DNA of 64,000 nt. Origin: JAABTL01 sp964465355. Lineage in GTDB: Bacteria; Deinococcota; Deinococci; Deinococcales; Trueperaceae. The position numbers and the translations under genes are program-made. Below are positions 1 to 8,019 of this stretch, in pieces. The notes under the pieces are model-generated. The model saw nothing but the letters and a program-made list of their open reading frames with translations. It did no database searches and was not told where the DNA came from. Where the stretch lies: the NCBI GenBank assembly GCA_964465355.1, contig CAYXJZ010000007.1, positions 4,228-68,227 of the forward strand, written 5' to 3'. Position 1 is the first letter of the stretch. The number at the start of each line of letters is the position of its first letter.

Positions 1-724
1 TGAGCAAGGGCTCACGGGCCGTGTCGACGAAGCGGGCCAGGTCGGCCAGCTCCGCTGGCGTGTCGGCGTAGGCCATGGCGCGGGCGCCTCCGGCCGGTCC
101 CAGCTTCTGCGCGATGCGCCCTGCGTCGCCGAAGAGGTCGGCCAGCGGCCGCCAGGCGCGGCGCCCGAGCAGGCTGCCGACCTGCTCGATCATGCGGCCC
201 GTGAGCGTGCCTGCACGCCTTGCCACCTTGAGCAGGGCGTTGCCTGCGCCGACGTGTGGCGCGAAGGTCAGCGCCAGACCGGCCGCCGACAGGGTGATGA
301 GCACCGGGTCGGTGTCCTCGCCCCTGCCCCAGGCCAGCCCCTGACGGGTCAGGTCGCGCACGTCGCCGAAGACCACCAGGTCGCTGGCGATGGCGCAGCC
401 CACGCCGGTGGCGTCATCGGCCTCGCCGGTCCAGATGCCCTCCAGGCAGCGGCTGGCATGGGCGGCCAGGCTGTCCCATTGCTCGGCGATGAGCGAGCGG
501 GTGTGGTCGCAGGCCCCGGCCTCGGCCAGTTCGAGCGCCTCGGCGCTGCGACCTTCCGTGAAGGCCTGCTCGGCTGCGCCGCAGTAGTCGTAGGCCGGCA
601 GGGCCTCGACGAAGGGACCGCTGATGCCCATCCATAGCTTGGCGCCGATCAGGCTCAGGCCGAGGAGGACGAGCAGGACGGCCAAGGGGGCGCGGAGCAG
701 GCGGTGGAGCCAGACCAGGATCAC
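1..724 (-). CDS. Conserved membrane protein of unknown function, 3' part outside window
   Basis: The reading frame stays open to the window edge, so the C-terminus is missing; about 241 residues are visible. An N-terminal hydrophobic stretch (residues ~10-33, rich in Leu/Val) looks like a signal anchor or single membrane helix. The rest is alanine-rich and helical, with a hydrophobic middle segment near residues 140-160 that could be a second membrane helix. The GTG start is chosen because the -10-like hexamer TAGACT lies exactly 6 nt upstream and there is no Shine-Dalgarno sequence, matching the leaderless pattern of this genome. I do not recognise the family and assign no function. Confidence 0.6.
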   Translation of the reverse strand, partial: MILVWLHRLLRAPLAVLLVLLGLSLIGAKLWMGISGPFVEALPAYDYCGAAEQAFTEGRSAEALELAEAGACDHTRSLIAEQWDSLAAHASRCLEGIWTGEADDATGVGCAIASDLVVFGDVRDLTRQGLAWGRGEDTDPVLITLSAAGLALTFAPHVGAGNALLKVARRAGTLTGRMIEQVGSLLGRRAWRPLADLFGDAGRIAQKLGPAGGARAMAYADTPAELADLARFVDTAREPLL

Positions 725-730
725 GTCGGC

Positions 731-736
731 AGTCTA
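731..736 (-). promoter_or_regulatory. Leaderless -10 box (TAGACT) of the first gene
   Basis: TAGACT followed by 6 nt and then GTG on the minus strand; no ribosome binding site lies between them. It fits the TANNNT leaderless pattern seen repeatedly in this window. Confidence 0.5.
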
Positions 737-786
737 GTGCCTCGTGGCCACGTTTCGGGTCTGCTGTGGTGGAACTTGGGTAAGGA

Positions 787-806
787 TTGATAATACCATT
801 TATCAA
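787..806. promoter_or_regulatory. AT-rich perfect inverted repeat, TTGATAA-N6-TTATCAA
   Basis: Two perfect 7-bp arms with a 6-bp spacer (TACCAT) form a 20-bp palindrome in a short AT-rich island between birA and the first gene. A second, smaller palindrome-like motif (GGGATGATCAACCC) follows at 811-824. The geometry is that of a dimeric repressor operator. It lies about 50 bp upstream of the -10 of the first minus-strand gene. The cognate regulator is unknown. Confidence 0.45.
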
Positions 807-851
807 ACACGGGATGATCAACCCACCACCCACGACGGACCCACGACGCCC

Positions 852-1592
852 TCAAGGCCACCGCCAGCTCACCCGACCATTGCGCACCAAGAAGGTGCCC
901 TGCTCGTTGACCAGCCTCAGCGCTCCGTCGGCTGCCAGCCCGGCCACCTTGCCGCCGACGGTCCTGCTGCCTTCCTGCACGTCGACCCAATGGCCGTGCA
1001 GCACGTCGAGCTCGGACCAGCGCGCCAGGAAGCCCGCTGGATCGGCTGCTTGGCCTCGTAGGCCGTCCGCCAGGCCTCGCAGCACCGCGTCCGCCACCTG
1101 CTCAGGCGACGACCGTTGCAGAGCGGCCGCGCCGGCGGGCGCGGGGTTGCGCACGTTGATGCCGACACCCACCAGCAGGGCGCCTGCGTGGCGTTCGAGC
1201 AGCACGCCGCCCAACTTGGCCGGTCCAAGTGGGCCTCGGTCCAGGTAGAGGTCGTTCGGCCATTTGACGCCAACGCGGGCGTCGAAGGCCTGCAGCGCCT
1301 CGGCCAGGCCAACGGCCACGGCGGGTGACCAACGGCCTGGCGAGCTGCCGGCCAGGTGGTGCTCGCTGAGGACGGTGCTGAGGTAGACACCGCCAGGCGG
1401 GCTCGACCAGTCGCGTGCACGGCGACCGCGGCCGCCCAACTGCGCCTCGGCCAGCAGCACCAGGCCGTCGACGGAAGCGATCGCTCCTGACGCGGCGGCC
1501 ATGGCAGCGTCCCAGCGGTCCCTGACCAGGTCCTGGGTGCTGGTGACGGTGCCGAGGCGCTCGATGCGCCAGGTCGGCCATGGGCCGCTCAT
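852..1592 (-). CDS. birA: Biotin--[acetyl-CoA carboxylase] ligase (BirA, no DNA-binding domain)
   Basis: At 246 aa this is the short, monofunctional type of biotin protein ligase that activates biotin to biotinyl-AMP and transfers it to the carrier protein of acetyl-CoA carboxylase. Recognisable are the biotinyl-AMP loop GRGRRARDWSSPPGG, the catalytic-core VKWPNDLYL with its lysine, KLGGVLLE and GVGINV, then a small C-terminal SH3-like domain. There is no N-terminal winged helix, so it should not be a repressor. The ATG overlaps the nrdB stop as TGATG, so it is the last gene of an nrdA-nrdB-birA operon and probably translated by re-initiation. Pairing with ribonucleotide reductase has no obvious pathway logic. 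Confidence 0.93.
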   Translation of the reverse strand: MSGPWPTWRIERLGTVTSTQDLVRDRWDAAMAAASGAIASVDGLVLLAEAQLGGRGRRARDWSSPPGGVYLSTVLSEHHLAGSSPGRWSPAVAVGLAEALQAFDARVGVKWPNDLYLDRGPLGPAKLGGVLLERHAGALLVGVGINVRNPAPAGAAALQRSSPEQVADAVLRGLADGLRGQAADPAGFLARWSELDVLHGHWVDVQEGSRTVGGKVAGLAADGALRLVNEQGTFLVRNGRVSWRWP

Positions 1593-2578
1593 CAGTCGAA
1601 CAGGTCGTCCTCGGTGATGGCCTTGGTCTTCTTGGAGTAGGACGTCGGCCGCTTGTGGAAGAAGTCGTAGTGCTTGCCGGCCAGGATCTCCTCTTCGAAC
1701 CACATGACCGGCTCCAGGCTGCCTGGCTCGATCTCCCACAAGGGTTCGACGCCCACCGCCCGCAGCGAGTCGTTGAAGCGGCCTTGGATGAAGGTCTCCA
1801 CCTGCTGGCGCGGCAGGAAGTCGAGCTCGCCCTGCTCGAAGATCCAGTCGAGGATCTTGCATTCGGCCTTGTAGGCCTTGAGGCAGGCGGCCGTGACCAG
1901 CTCGTTGAACTCCTCGTCGAACCAGTGCGGGTACTCCCCGCGCAGGATCTCGATGAGCTTGTGGCCGAACATGCCATGGATCTGCTCTTCCTTGCTGGTG
2001 GCCTCGACGATGTTGGCGATGCCCTTGAAGACGTTCCGTTCCTTGTTGAAGGCCTTCATGATGAGGAACTGGCTGAAGAGGCTGACGTGCTCGACGAAGA
2101 CCGAGAAGAGCAGCACGGTGATGGCGTAGGCCCGGTAGCTGGACTCGCCGGCGTCCTGGCTTGGCACCTTGAGGTAGCGGCCGAGGAACTCCATGCGATC
2201 CTGGATGGCGGGGATGGACTTGATGCGCTCGAACTCGCCGTTGAGGCCGAGCACCTCGAGCAGGTGCGAGTAGGCGTCCTGGTGTCGCACCTCGGACTCG
2301 GCGAAGGTGTAGCCCACCGCGCCGACCTCGGGCTTGGGGAACCACTTGTAGAGGTCGCCCCAGAAGGTCTTGACCGCCACCTCCACCTGGGCGATGGCCA
2401 GCATGGTGTTCTTGATGGCGTTGCGCTCTCCCCCGCTGACGTTGGCCAGGAAGTCCTGTACGTCGTCGGTGAGGTTGTACTCGGTGTGGACCCAGTAGGA
2501 GTGGCGGATGGCGTCCTTGAAGCCAAGCAGCTCCGGGTACTCGACCGGCTTGAGGTTCTCTCGCCTCTCCAGCAGCAT
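1592..2578 (-). CDS. nrdB: Ribonucleoside-diphosphate reductase, beta subunit (class I)
   Basis: The small subunit (328 aa) generates the radical used by NrdA to reduce ribonucleotides. The metal ligands can be read off: Glu66 (in QVEV), Glu96 and His99 (ESEVRH), Glu163 (FVEH), Glu198 and His201 (EEQIH). Tyr103 sits four residues after His99, exactly the place of E. coli Tyr122, so a tyrosyl radical is possible; the first ligand is Glu rather than the Asp84 of E. coli. Start and stop both lie in TGATG junctions with nrdA and birA. The metal content (diiron or Mn/Fe) cannot be decided from sequence. Confidence 0.95.
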   Translation of the reverse strand: MLLERRENLKPVEYPELLGFKDAIRHSYWVHTEYNLTDDVQDFLANVSGGERNAIKNTMLAIAQVEVAVKTFWGDLYKWFPKPEVGAVGYTFAESEVRHQDAYSHLLEVLGLNGEFERIKSIPAIQDRMEFLGRYLKVPSQDAGESSYRAYAITVLLFSVFVEHVSLFSQFLIMKAFNKERNVFKGIANIVEATSKEEQIHGMFGHKLIEILRGEYPHWFDEEFNELVTAACLKAYKAECKILDWIFEQGELDFLPRQQVETFIQGRFNDSLRAVGVEPLWEIEPGSLEPVMWFEEEILAGKHYDFFHKRPTSYSKKTKAITEDDLFD

Positions 2579-4329
2579 CAGGCTTCGCAGGAAGAGCAGA
2601 CCAGCAGGTTGCGGTTGAACTCCTGAGCCGCGTTCACGCTGTGCTGGTAGTAGAGCGTCTTCACACCGCGTTCCCAGGCTTCCATGTGGAGCGCGTTGAG
2701 GTCCTTGGTCGGCGTGGCCGGGTGCACCATCAGGTTGAGCGACTGGCTCTGGTCGATGTACTTCTGGCGCTGGCCTGCCTGGATGACCAGGTCGAGCTGG
2801 CTGACCTCGGGGAAGGTCTCGAACACGCGCTTCTCCTCATCGCCGAGGAAGTCGAGGTGCTGCACACTGCCGTCGTGCTCCAGCACGCTGCGCCAGACCT
2901 CCGGCGTGTCCTTGCCCAGCTCGGCGAGCAGCTCCCTGAGCGCGGGGTTCTTGAAGGTGGTCACCGACTTGGCCAGGTCCTTGACGTAGTAGTTCGAGCG
3001 CAGCGGCTCGATGCTCTGCGACACTTGGCCGAGGATGAAGGAGCTGGAGGTGGTGGGCGCCACGGCCATCAAGGTGGTGTTGCGGCGGCCGTAGCCTTCG
3101 AGCATCTCGGGCTCGCCGTAGCGCTGCGCCAGCTTGGCGGAGGCCTCGTAGGCGTTCTCCTGGATGTTCTTGAAGATCTGGTTGTTCTTCATGCTGGCCA
3201 TCAGGCTGCCAAGGGGGATCATGTTCTTCTGCAGGTAGCTGTGCCAGCCGAGCACGCCGACGCCGAGGGCGCGGTGGCGCACCGCGAAGCGGTTGGCGCG
3301 CTCGAAGTTGGGGATGTTCTCGGTGCGCTCGATGAACTCGCTGGCCACCGCGTCCAAGAAGTAGGTCATGACCTGGACGGCGTCCGTGTCCTGCCACTCG
3401 TCGAAGTGCAGCAGGTTCATGCTGGACAGGTCGCAGACGAATGACTCGTCGGGCGCCACCGGCAGCATGATCTCGGAGCAGAGGTTGCTGGAGCGGATCT
3501 TCATGCCCTTGTCGCGGTAGACGTCTGGCGCGCCGCGGTTGGCGGTGTCGCTGAAGAGGATGTAGGGCAGGCCGACCTCGGAGCGCTTCTGCAGCACCTT
3601 GGCCCACACCTTGCGCTTGTCGGAGTCGCCGCCCCGCATCGCCTGCATCCACTCGTCGGTGACGGTGATGCCGAAGAAGAGGTTCTGGATGGGGCTGCCC
3701 TCGGAGCGGATCTCGAGGAACTCCGGCATGTCGGGGTGGTCGATGGGCAGGTAGGCGGCGAAGGAGCCGCGGCGGGTGGCGCCCTGCTTGGTGACGTCGA
3801 TGAGGGTGTCGTAGAGGCGCATGAAGTTGACCGCACCCTCGGACTGGCCGTTGTCGGTGATGGGGCTGCCACGGCCGCGCACGTCGCCGAAGTAGGCGCT
3901 GGTACCACCGCCGTACTTGCTCATGATGCCCACCTCGGAGGCGGTGGACAGGATGCCTTGCATGCTGTCCTCGACGTAGGAGCCGAAGCAGCTGATGGGC
4001 AGGCCGCGGGTCAGGCCGAAGTTGGCCCACACAGGGCTGGACAAGGAGTACCAGCCGCGGCTGAGGTAGTCGTAGAAGCGGTCGGCGAAGCCGTGCATGC
4101 CGGGCAGCAGGGACTCGGCGCGGTCGGCGATCTGGCGCATCCGAGCCTCTGGGGTGACGCCGGGGAGCAGGTAGCCGCTCTTGAGGAAGGTACGGCTCTC
4201 CTCCGTCAGCCAGGAGAAAGGCTGACGTTGGCTCGGACGGCTGCCTAGACGGGTGCCTCGTGTCCGATGGTCCTTGATCTCATCGGCGGTCGTGGTGTCC
4301 TGGGCAGCTTGCGAGACCATGTTGAGCAT
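2578..4329 (-). CDS. nrdA: Ribonucleoside-diphosphate reductase, alpha subunit (class I)
   Basis: The catalytic subunit reduces ribonucleotides with NrdB. Visible are the active-site motif NLCSEIMLP (Asn, thiyl-radical Cys, Glu), the redox cysteines in PISCFGS and VCDLSS, the paired radical-transfer tyrosines in TLYYQHS, and a C-terminal CSSC swivel pair. At 583 aa it is short and has no N-terminal ATP-cone, so overall-activity inhibition by dATP through such a cone is not expected. The frame extends 21 codons upstream of the chosen ATG, but GGAGAGG lies just ahead of this ATG and the extension has no family-like sequence. Two NrdR-box-like sites lie 100-150 bp upstream. Confidence 0.95.
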   Translation of the reverse strand: MLNMVSQAAQDTTTADEIKDHRTRGTRLGSRPSQRQPFSWLTEESRTFLKSGYLLPGVTPEARMRQIADRAESLLPGMHGFADRFYDYLSRGWYSLSSPVWANFGLTRGLPISCFGSYVEDSMQGILSTASEVGIMSKYGGGTSAYFGDVRGRGSPITDNGQSEGAVNFMRLYDTLIDVTKQGATRRGSFAAYLPIDHPDMPEFLEIRSEGSPIQNLFFGITVTDEWMQAMRGGDSDKRKVWAKVLQKRSEVGLPYILFSDTANRGAPDVYRDKGMKIRSSNLCSEIMLPVAPDESFVCDLSSMNLLHFDEWQDTDAVQVMTYFLDAVASEFIERTENIPNFERANRFAVRHRALGVGVLGWHSYLQKNMIPLGSLMASMKNNQIFKNIQENAYEASAKLAQRYGEPEMLEGYGRRNTTLMAVAPTTSSSFILGQVSQSIEPLRSNYYVKDLAKSVTTFKNPALRELLAELGKDTPEVWRSVLEHDGSVQHLDFLGDEEKRVFETFPEVSQLDLVIQAGQRQKYIDQSQSLNLMVHPATPTKDLNALHMEAWERGVKTLYYQHSVNAAQEFNRNLLVCSSCEA

Positions 4330-4427
4330 CCGTCCCTCTCCGTTCCCCTCGTTGAGACGTGGTCCGCCTGGGCGTCGTGCAGCGATGACCAAACCCTGGT
4401 GGACCCCGTGTGCTTGCCAGCGGGAGC

Positions 4428-4443
4428 CCTACACATCTGGTAG
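4428..4443. promoter_or_regulatory. Putative NrdR box, proximal to nrdA
   Basis: The site CCTACACATCTGGTAG resembles the NrdR consensus ACACWATATATWGTGT around its core and shares the string ACATCTGGT with a second site whose equivalent bases lie 31 bp further upstream. Paired boxes about three helical turns apart are the known NrdR arrangement ahead of nrd operons. No nrdR gene is in the window. Confidence 0.55.
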
Positions 4444-4458
4444 AGCGTAGGGCGAAGC

Positions 4459-4474
4459 GTACTACATCTGGTGC
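4459..4474. promoter_or_regulatory. Putative NrdR box, distal to nrdA
   Basis: GTACTACATCTGGTGC fits the NrdR consensus better than its partner (core CTACATCTGG against CWATATATWG). The centre-to-centre distance to the proximal box is 31 bp. On the minus strand TACGCT and TAGTAC, possible -10 hexamers, overlap or adjoin the box, so binding would block the promoter. Confidence 0.6.
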
Positions 4475-4559
4475 CGTGTGGGCGCAAGCGTTCTGACGCA
4501 GCGAGGCCGAGGTGAAGGATCTTACACCGGCACGGTCGTCGAATGCAAAGAACAGTGTT

Positions 4560-7500
4560 CTATGCTTCTAACAACGTACCTAGAGCGCCGTCGCGACGGA
4601 TGCTGAACACCCGGCTGACCCCTTGCTCGGTCGTCACGCCCCACAAGGTGTCGGCCACTTCGAAGGTCGCCTTCTGGTGGGTGATCAGCACGAACTGGGT
4701 GCCCTTGGCCGCCAAGGAGGTCACGAATCCGCAGAAGCGACGGATGTTGGCCTCGTCCAGCGGGGCATCCACCTCGTCGAGCACCGCGATGGGCAGGCGC
4801 TCGGCCTCCCCAGCCATGAGGGCGAAGAGGAAGGCCATGGCCCCCATGGTCCGCTCGCCGACCGAGAGCAGGCTGAGCGACCGGGTGCGCTTGCCTGGGG
4901 GTTGGAGCTGGATGCGCAGGCCGACTGGCCGCGGACCTTCCTGCTCCACCTCGATGAGGCCGACCGCCCCCTCGCCGAAGAGCTGTGTTACGTGCTCACT
5001 GAAAGCGGTTCGGAGGTTGGCCAGGCTGACGCCGAGGCGTTCGTTGGTCTCCGCGTCGATGCTGTCCAAGGTGCGGCCCAACTCCTCCATCGCCAGGGTG
5101 GCCTGGGCCACCTCCGCCTCCAGCACCGCCAGCCGCTCGGCCTGCTCCCGGTGGTCATCGGCGGCCCTGTGGTTGATGGCGCCCAGCTCCTCCATGGCCA
5201 ACTCCACCTCCCTGAGGCGGCCCCTTGCGCTGCGCTCCCCGAGCGCCATGGGATCCACGCCCTCTGGCAGCACGGCCCTCTCCTCCAGCGCCAGTTCCAA
5301 GGCTGCCTCGCGCCGTGCCAGGCCGAGGCGGGTCGTCTCCACCGTCTCCCCCAGCCGGGCGAGGTCGGCCTGCTGCTGCTGCAAGGCAGCCTCGGCGGTG
5401 CGCAGGCCATGCTGAGCGGCTTCGAAGGCCTCCCGCTGGCTCTCGAGGTCCTGAGGCAACGCAGCCTCGGCGGCCCGCACCGCCTCCGCTGCCGCCCCTT
5501 CCTCCTGGCGCAGCCCGTCGGCTTCGGCCTGGGTCCGCGCGATCTCCTCGCTCAGGGAGGCCATGCGCTGCAGGGCCTGCTCGAAGCGCTCCTGCAGGGC
5601 GCGGTAGGCCAAGGACCGCTCCCTGGCGACGTCGGCAGCCCGGTCGCACTCGGCACGGCGGGCCACGGCGGCCTCCACCTCGGCCTGGATGCGCTGCATG
5701 GCCTCCCTAGCCTGCTGCTCCATGGCCACGGCCAGTTCGAAGGACGCCTCGTCCGGTTCCTCGGTCGGCGCCACCACGGCCTGTTGGGCCGAGCGCAGGC
5801 GGGCGATGCGTGCTTCCGCCTCGGCCAAGCGCTCGCGGCCGACGGCCAGGGCGCGTTCGGCACCGGCCGCTGCTTCCTGGGCTTCCAGCACCGCCTTGTG
5901 GGTGGCGTCGGCGGTCTCCTTGGATGCGGTGAAGGCCGTGCGCGCATGGGCCAGGGCCAGTTCGGCAGCCGCCAGGGCCTCCGCGGCATGGCTCGAGACG
6001 GCTTCGGCCTCTTCCACGTCCTTGGCCGCGCCGAGCACGGAGGTGGCCGTCGGCCGACGGCCACCGCTGATGGCGCCGCTCGCCTCGACCAGATCACCGT
6101 CCAAGGTCACCAGCCGGGGCCGTTGGTTGCGCCGCCTGGCGATCGCCGTGGCCGTGGCCATGTCCTGCACGAGCAGGGTGTTGGCGAGCAGGCTCTGAAC
6201 CACCACACGGTAGGCGGGGTCCACTTCCACCGCGTCGGTGGCCCAACCCAACAGGCCTTCACCGCGGAGCTCATCCTGCCGCTGTTCCAGCGGGGCCCTG
6301 TGCTCCGCCGAGGCGCGCAGCAGGTCGAGGGGCAGCAAGGTCACCCAGGCGCCCGCCCGGCGCACGGCTTGCAGCACCGCCTCGGCGCAGTCGGCGTCCT
6401 CCACCACCACGTACTCGGCCCTTCTGCCCAAGGCGGCGGCGATGGCCGCCTGCCGATCCGGCGCCACCCGCAACAGGTCGGCCACGCTGCCGATCACGCC
6501 TGGTACAGACGAGGTCAGCGCCGCCTTGGGGCCTTGGGCGTAACCACGCCTCGCCTCGAAGGCGCTGCGCAACTGCGCCGCCGAGCGGCTGCGAGCCTGG
6601 TGCTCGGCATAGGCCTCCGCATGCAGCGCATGGGCGGTCTCCATCTCAGTGCGTCTCGCCTCGAGGGCCTCCTGGGCGGCGGTGCGCTGGTCGAGGGCGG
6701 TCGCCAGACGGGCCTGCGCCTCTTGCGCAGCTTGGACCGGATCGCTGCCCGATGACCCTGCCTGCGCCTGCAACTCGCCCGCCGCCTCCTCTGCCTTGGC
6801 CAGTTCGGCTGCGATGCCTTCGCTGCGGGCGCGGTGCTCGGCCCAGGCCCTTCGCAGCAGCTCGTTGCCCTGGCGCCGCTCCTCGAGCTCGGCTTCTGCG
6901 GCACGCAGGCCGATCTGCGCCTCGCTGCGGGCCTCCGCCAGGTGGGCGGCGGCCAGGGCGGCCTTGACGGCCTCCTCCTTCAAGGCTTCTGCGTCCTCGG
7001 CGGGCGGTTGGGGCGGCTTGAGCTGGGACAAGGTCGCGAGCTCACCTTTGGCGCTGCCCAGCCGCTCCTCTGCGTGGGTCCGGCGCTCGCTCAGCCTCGA
7101 CGCCTCCGAGCGCGCCAGCCGCAGCAGCCCTTGGGCCCGCTCCACCTCGGCCGAACGCAGGCGGTATGCGGTCTCCTGTTCCTCGCGCAGGCGGCCGGCC
7201 AGCTCCCTGGCCTCTCGCAGCAGGACCAGGCTCTCGCGCCCTTCCAACAGCTCCTGCTCGGCCAGGGCAAGGCTGGATCGCAGCTGGCCCACCTCGTCCT
7301 CCAAGCCCCTGACCCGGGCGTGGGCGGCCGTGACGCGGAGGACCAGCGCCTCGCGGCTCAGCTCGCCGTGGCGCAAGGCGGCCTCCGCCTCCTTCTCCAA
7401 CTGGGCGGTGCGCTCGCGCAGCTCGATCAGCACGTCATCGAGCCGGGCCAGGTGACCCCTCGCACCCTCCAGGCGACTGAGCGTCTGCTCTCGGCGGCCA

Positions 7501-7991
7501 GCCAGACGGGCCACACCAGCTGCCTCGGCCACGTAGCCGAGCAGCGTGGCCGGGTCGGCCAGCAGCACGCCGGCCACCTCCCCTTGCCCGATGACCGCCA
7601 CCCCAGCCGTCCCCAGCCCAGAGCCTGCCAGGGCATCGTCCACGTCGATGAAGCGCGCCACGCGCCCATCGAGGCGTAGGTGGCTGTGACCTTCGCGGTC
7701 CATGTCGCGGCGCACCTTGATGCTGCGGTGACCGTCGCTGAGCTCCACCTCCACCTCGGCGTACGACAGGCCGCGCTTGCCGTCTGCACCATGGAAGATC
7801 AGGTCTGTCTTGGCCTCGGCGCGGAAGGCCTTGGCGCGACCGCCGCCGGTGACCCACTTCAGCGCGTCGAGCAGGTTGGACTTGCCCGAACCGTTGGGAC
7901 CGACGATGCCGGTGATGCCGGGGGCGAACTCCACCGTGACGCGGTTGCCGAAGGACTTGAAGCCTTGCAGGCTGAGTTGGGTCAGGCGCAC
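4560..7991 (-). CDS. smc: Chromosome segregation protein SMC
   Basis: A 1143-aa condensin ATPase that organises and helps segregate the chromosome. Order: N-terminal P-loop head (Walker A GPNGSGKS at residues 31-38), long coiled coil, hinge domain around residues 480-640 (with GYAQGPKAAL at its start), return coiled coil, and C-terminal head with signature SLLSVGERT, Walker B IAVLDEVDAPLD and the H-loop LITHQK. The signature reads LSVGE where LSGGE is usual. The GTG before RLTQLSLQGFKSFG is chosen because this is the conserved SMC start; the open frame continues upstream into the preceding peptidase gene in another frame, which is not coding for SMC. ScpA and ScpB are not in the window. Confidence 0.95.
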   Translation of the reverse strand: MRLTQLSLQGFKSFGNRVTVEFAPGITGIVGPNGSGKSNLLDALKWVTGGGRAKAFRAEAKTDLIFHGADGKRGLSYAEVEVELSDGHRSIKVRRDMDREGHSHLRLDGRVARFIDVDDALAGSGLGTAGVAVIGQGEVAGVLLADPATLLGYVAEAAGVARLAGRREQTLSRLEGARGHLARLDDVLIELRERTAQLEKEAEAALRHGELSREALVLRVTAAHARVRGLEDEVGQLRSSLALAEQELLEGRESLVLLREARELAGRLREEQETAYRLRSAEVERAQGLLRLARSEASRLSERRTHAEERLGSAKGELATLSQLKPPQPPAEDAEALKEEAVKAALAAAHLAEARSEAQIGLRAAEAELEERRQGNELLRRAWAEHRARSEGIAAELAKAEEAAGELQAQAGSSGSDPVQAAQEAQARLATALDQRTAAQEALEARRTEMETAHALHAEAYAEHQARSRSAAQLRSAFEARRGYAQGPKAALTSSVPGVIGSVADLLRVAPDRQAAIAAALGRRAEYVVVEDADCAEAVLQAVRRAGAWVTLLPLDLLRASAEHRAPLEQRQDELRGEGLLGWATDAVEVDPAYRVVVQSLLANTLLVQDMATATAIARRRNQRPRLVTLDGDLVEASGAISGGRRPTATSVLGAAKDVEEAEAVSSHAAEALAAAELALAHARTAFTASKETADATHKAVLEAQEAAAGAERALAVGRERLAEAEARIARLRSAQQAVVAPTEEPDEASFELAVAMEQQAREAMQRIQAEVEAAVARRAECDRAADVARERSLAYRALQERFEQALQRMASLSEEIARTQAEADGLRQEEGAAAEAVRAAEAALPQDLESQREAFEAAQHGLRTAEAALQQQQADLARLGETVETTRLGLARREAALELALEERAVLPEGVDPMALGERSARGRLREVELAMEELGAINHRAADDHREQAERLAVLEAEVAQATLAMEELGRTLDSIDAETNERLGVSLANLRTAFSEHVTQLFGEGAVGLIEVEQEGPRPVGLRIQLQPPGKRTRSLSLLSVGERTMGAMAFLFALMAGEAERLPIAVLDEVDAPLDEANIRRFCGFVTSLAAKGTQFVLITHQKATFEVADTLWGVTTEQGVSRVFSIRRDGALGTLLEA

Positions 7992-8019
7992 GCGTTCGGC
8001 CCTGAGACGGCGCGCACCC

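Noticed and set aside
852..2345. Minus-strand frame fusing an extra 250 residues to BirA
   Set aside because: The N-terminal part lies inside nrdB in another frame and has no ligase-like sequence; the TGATG junction gives the normal start.
4623..6755. Long plus-strand open frame (710 codons) opposite smc, and similar frames opposite nrdA, thrS, dnaE and others
   Set aside because: High GC leaves antisense frames open. They have low-complexity Arg/Ala/Gly sequence, no ribosome site and lie inside well-supported genes.
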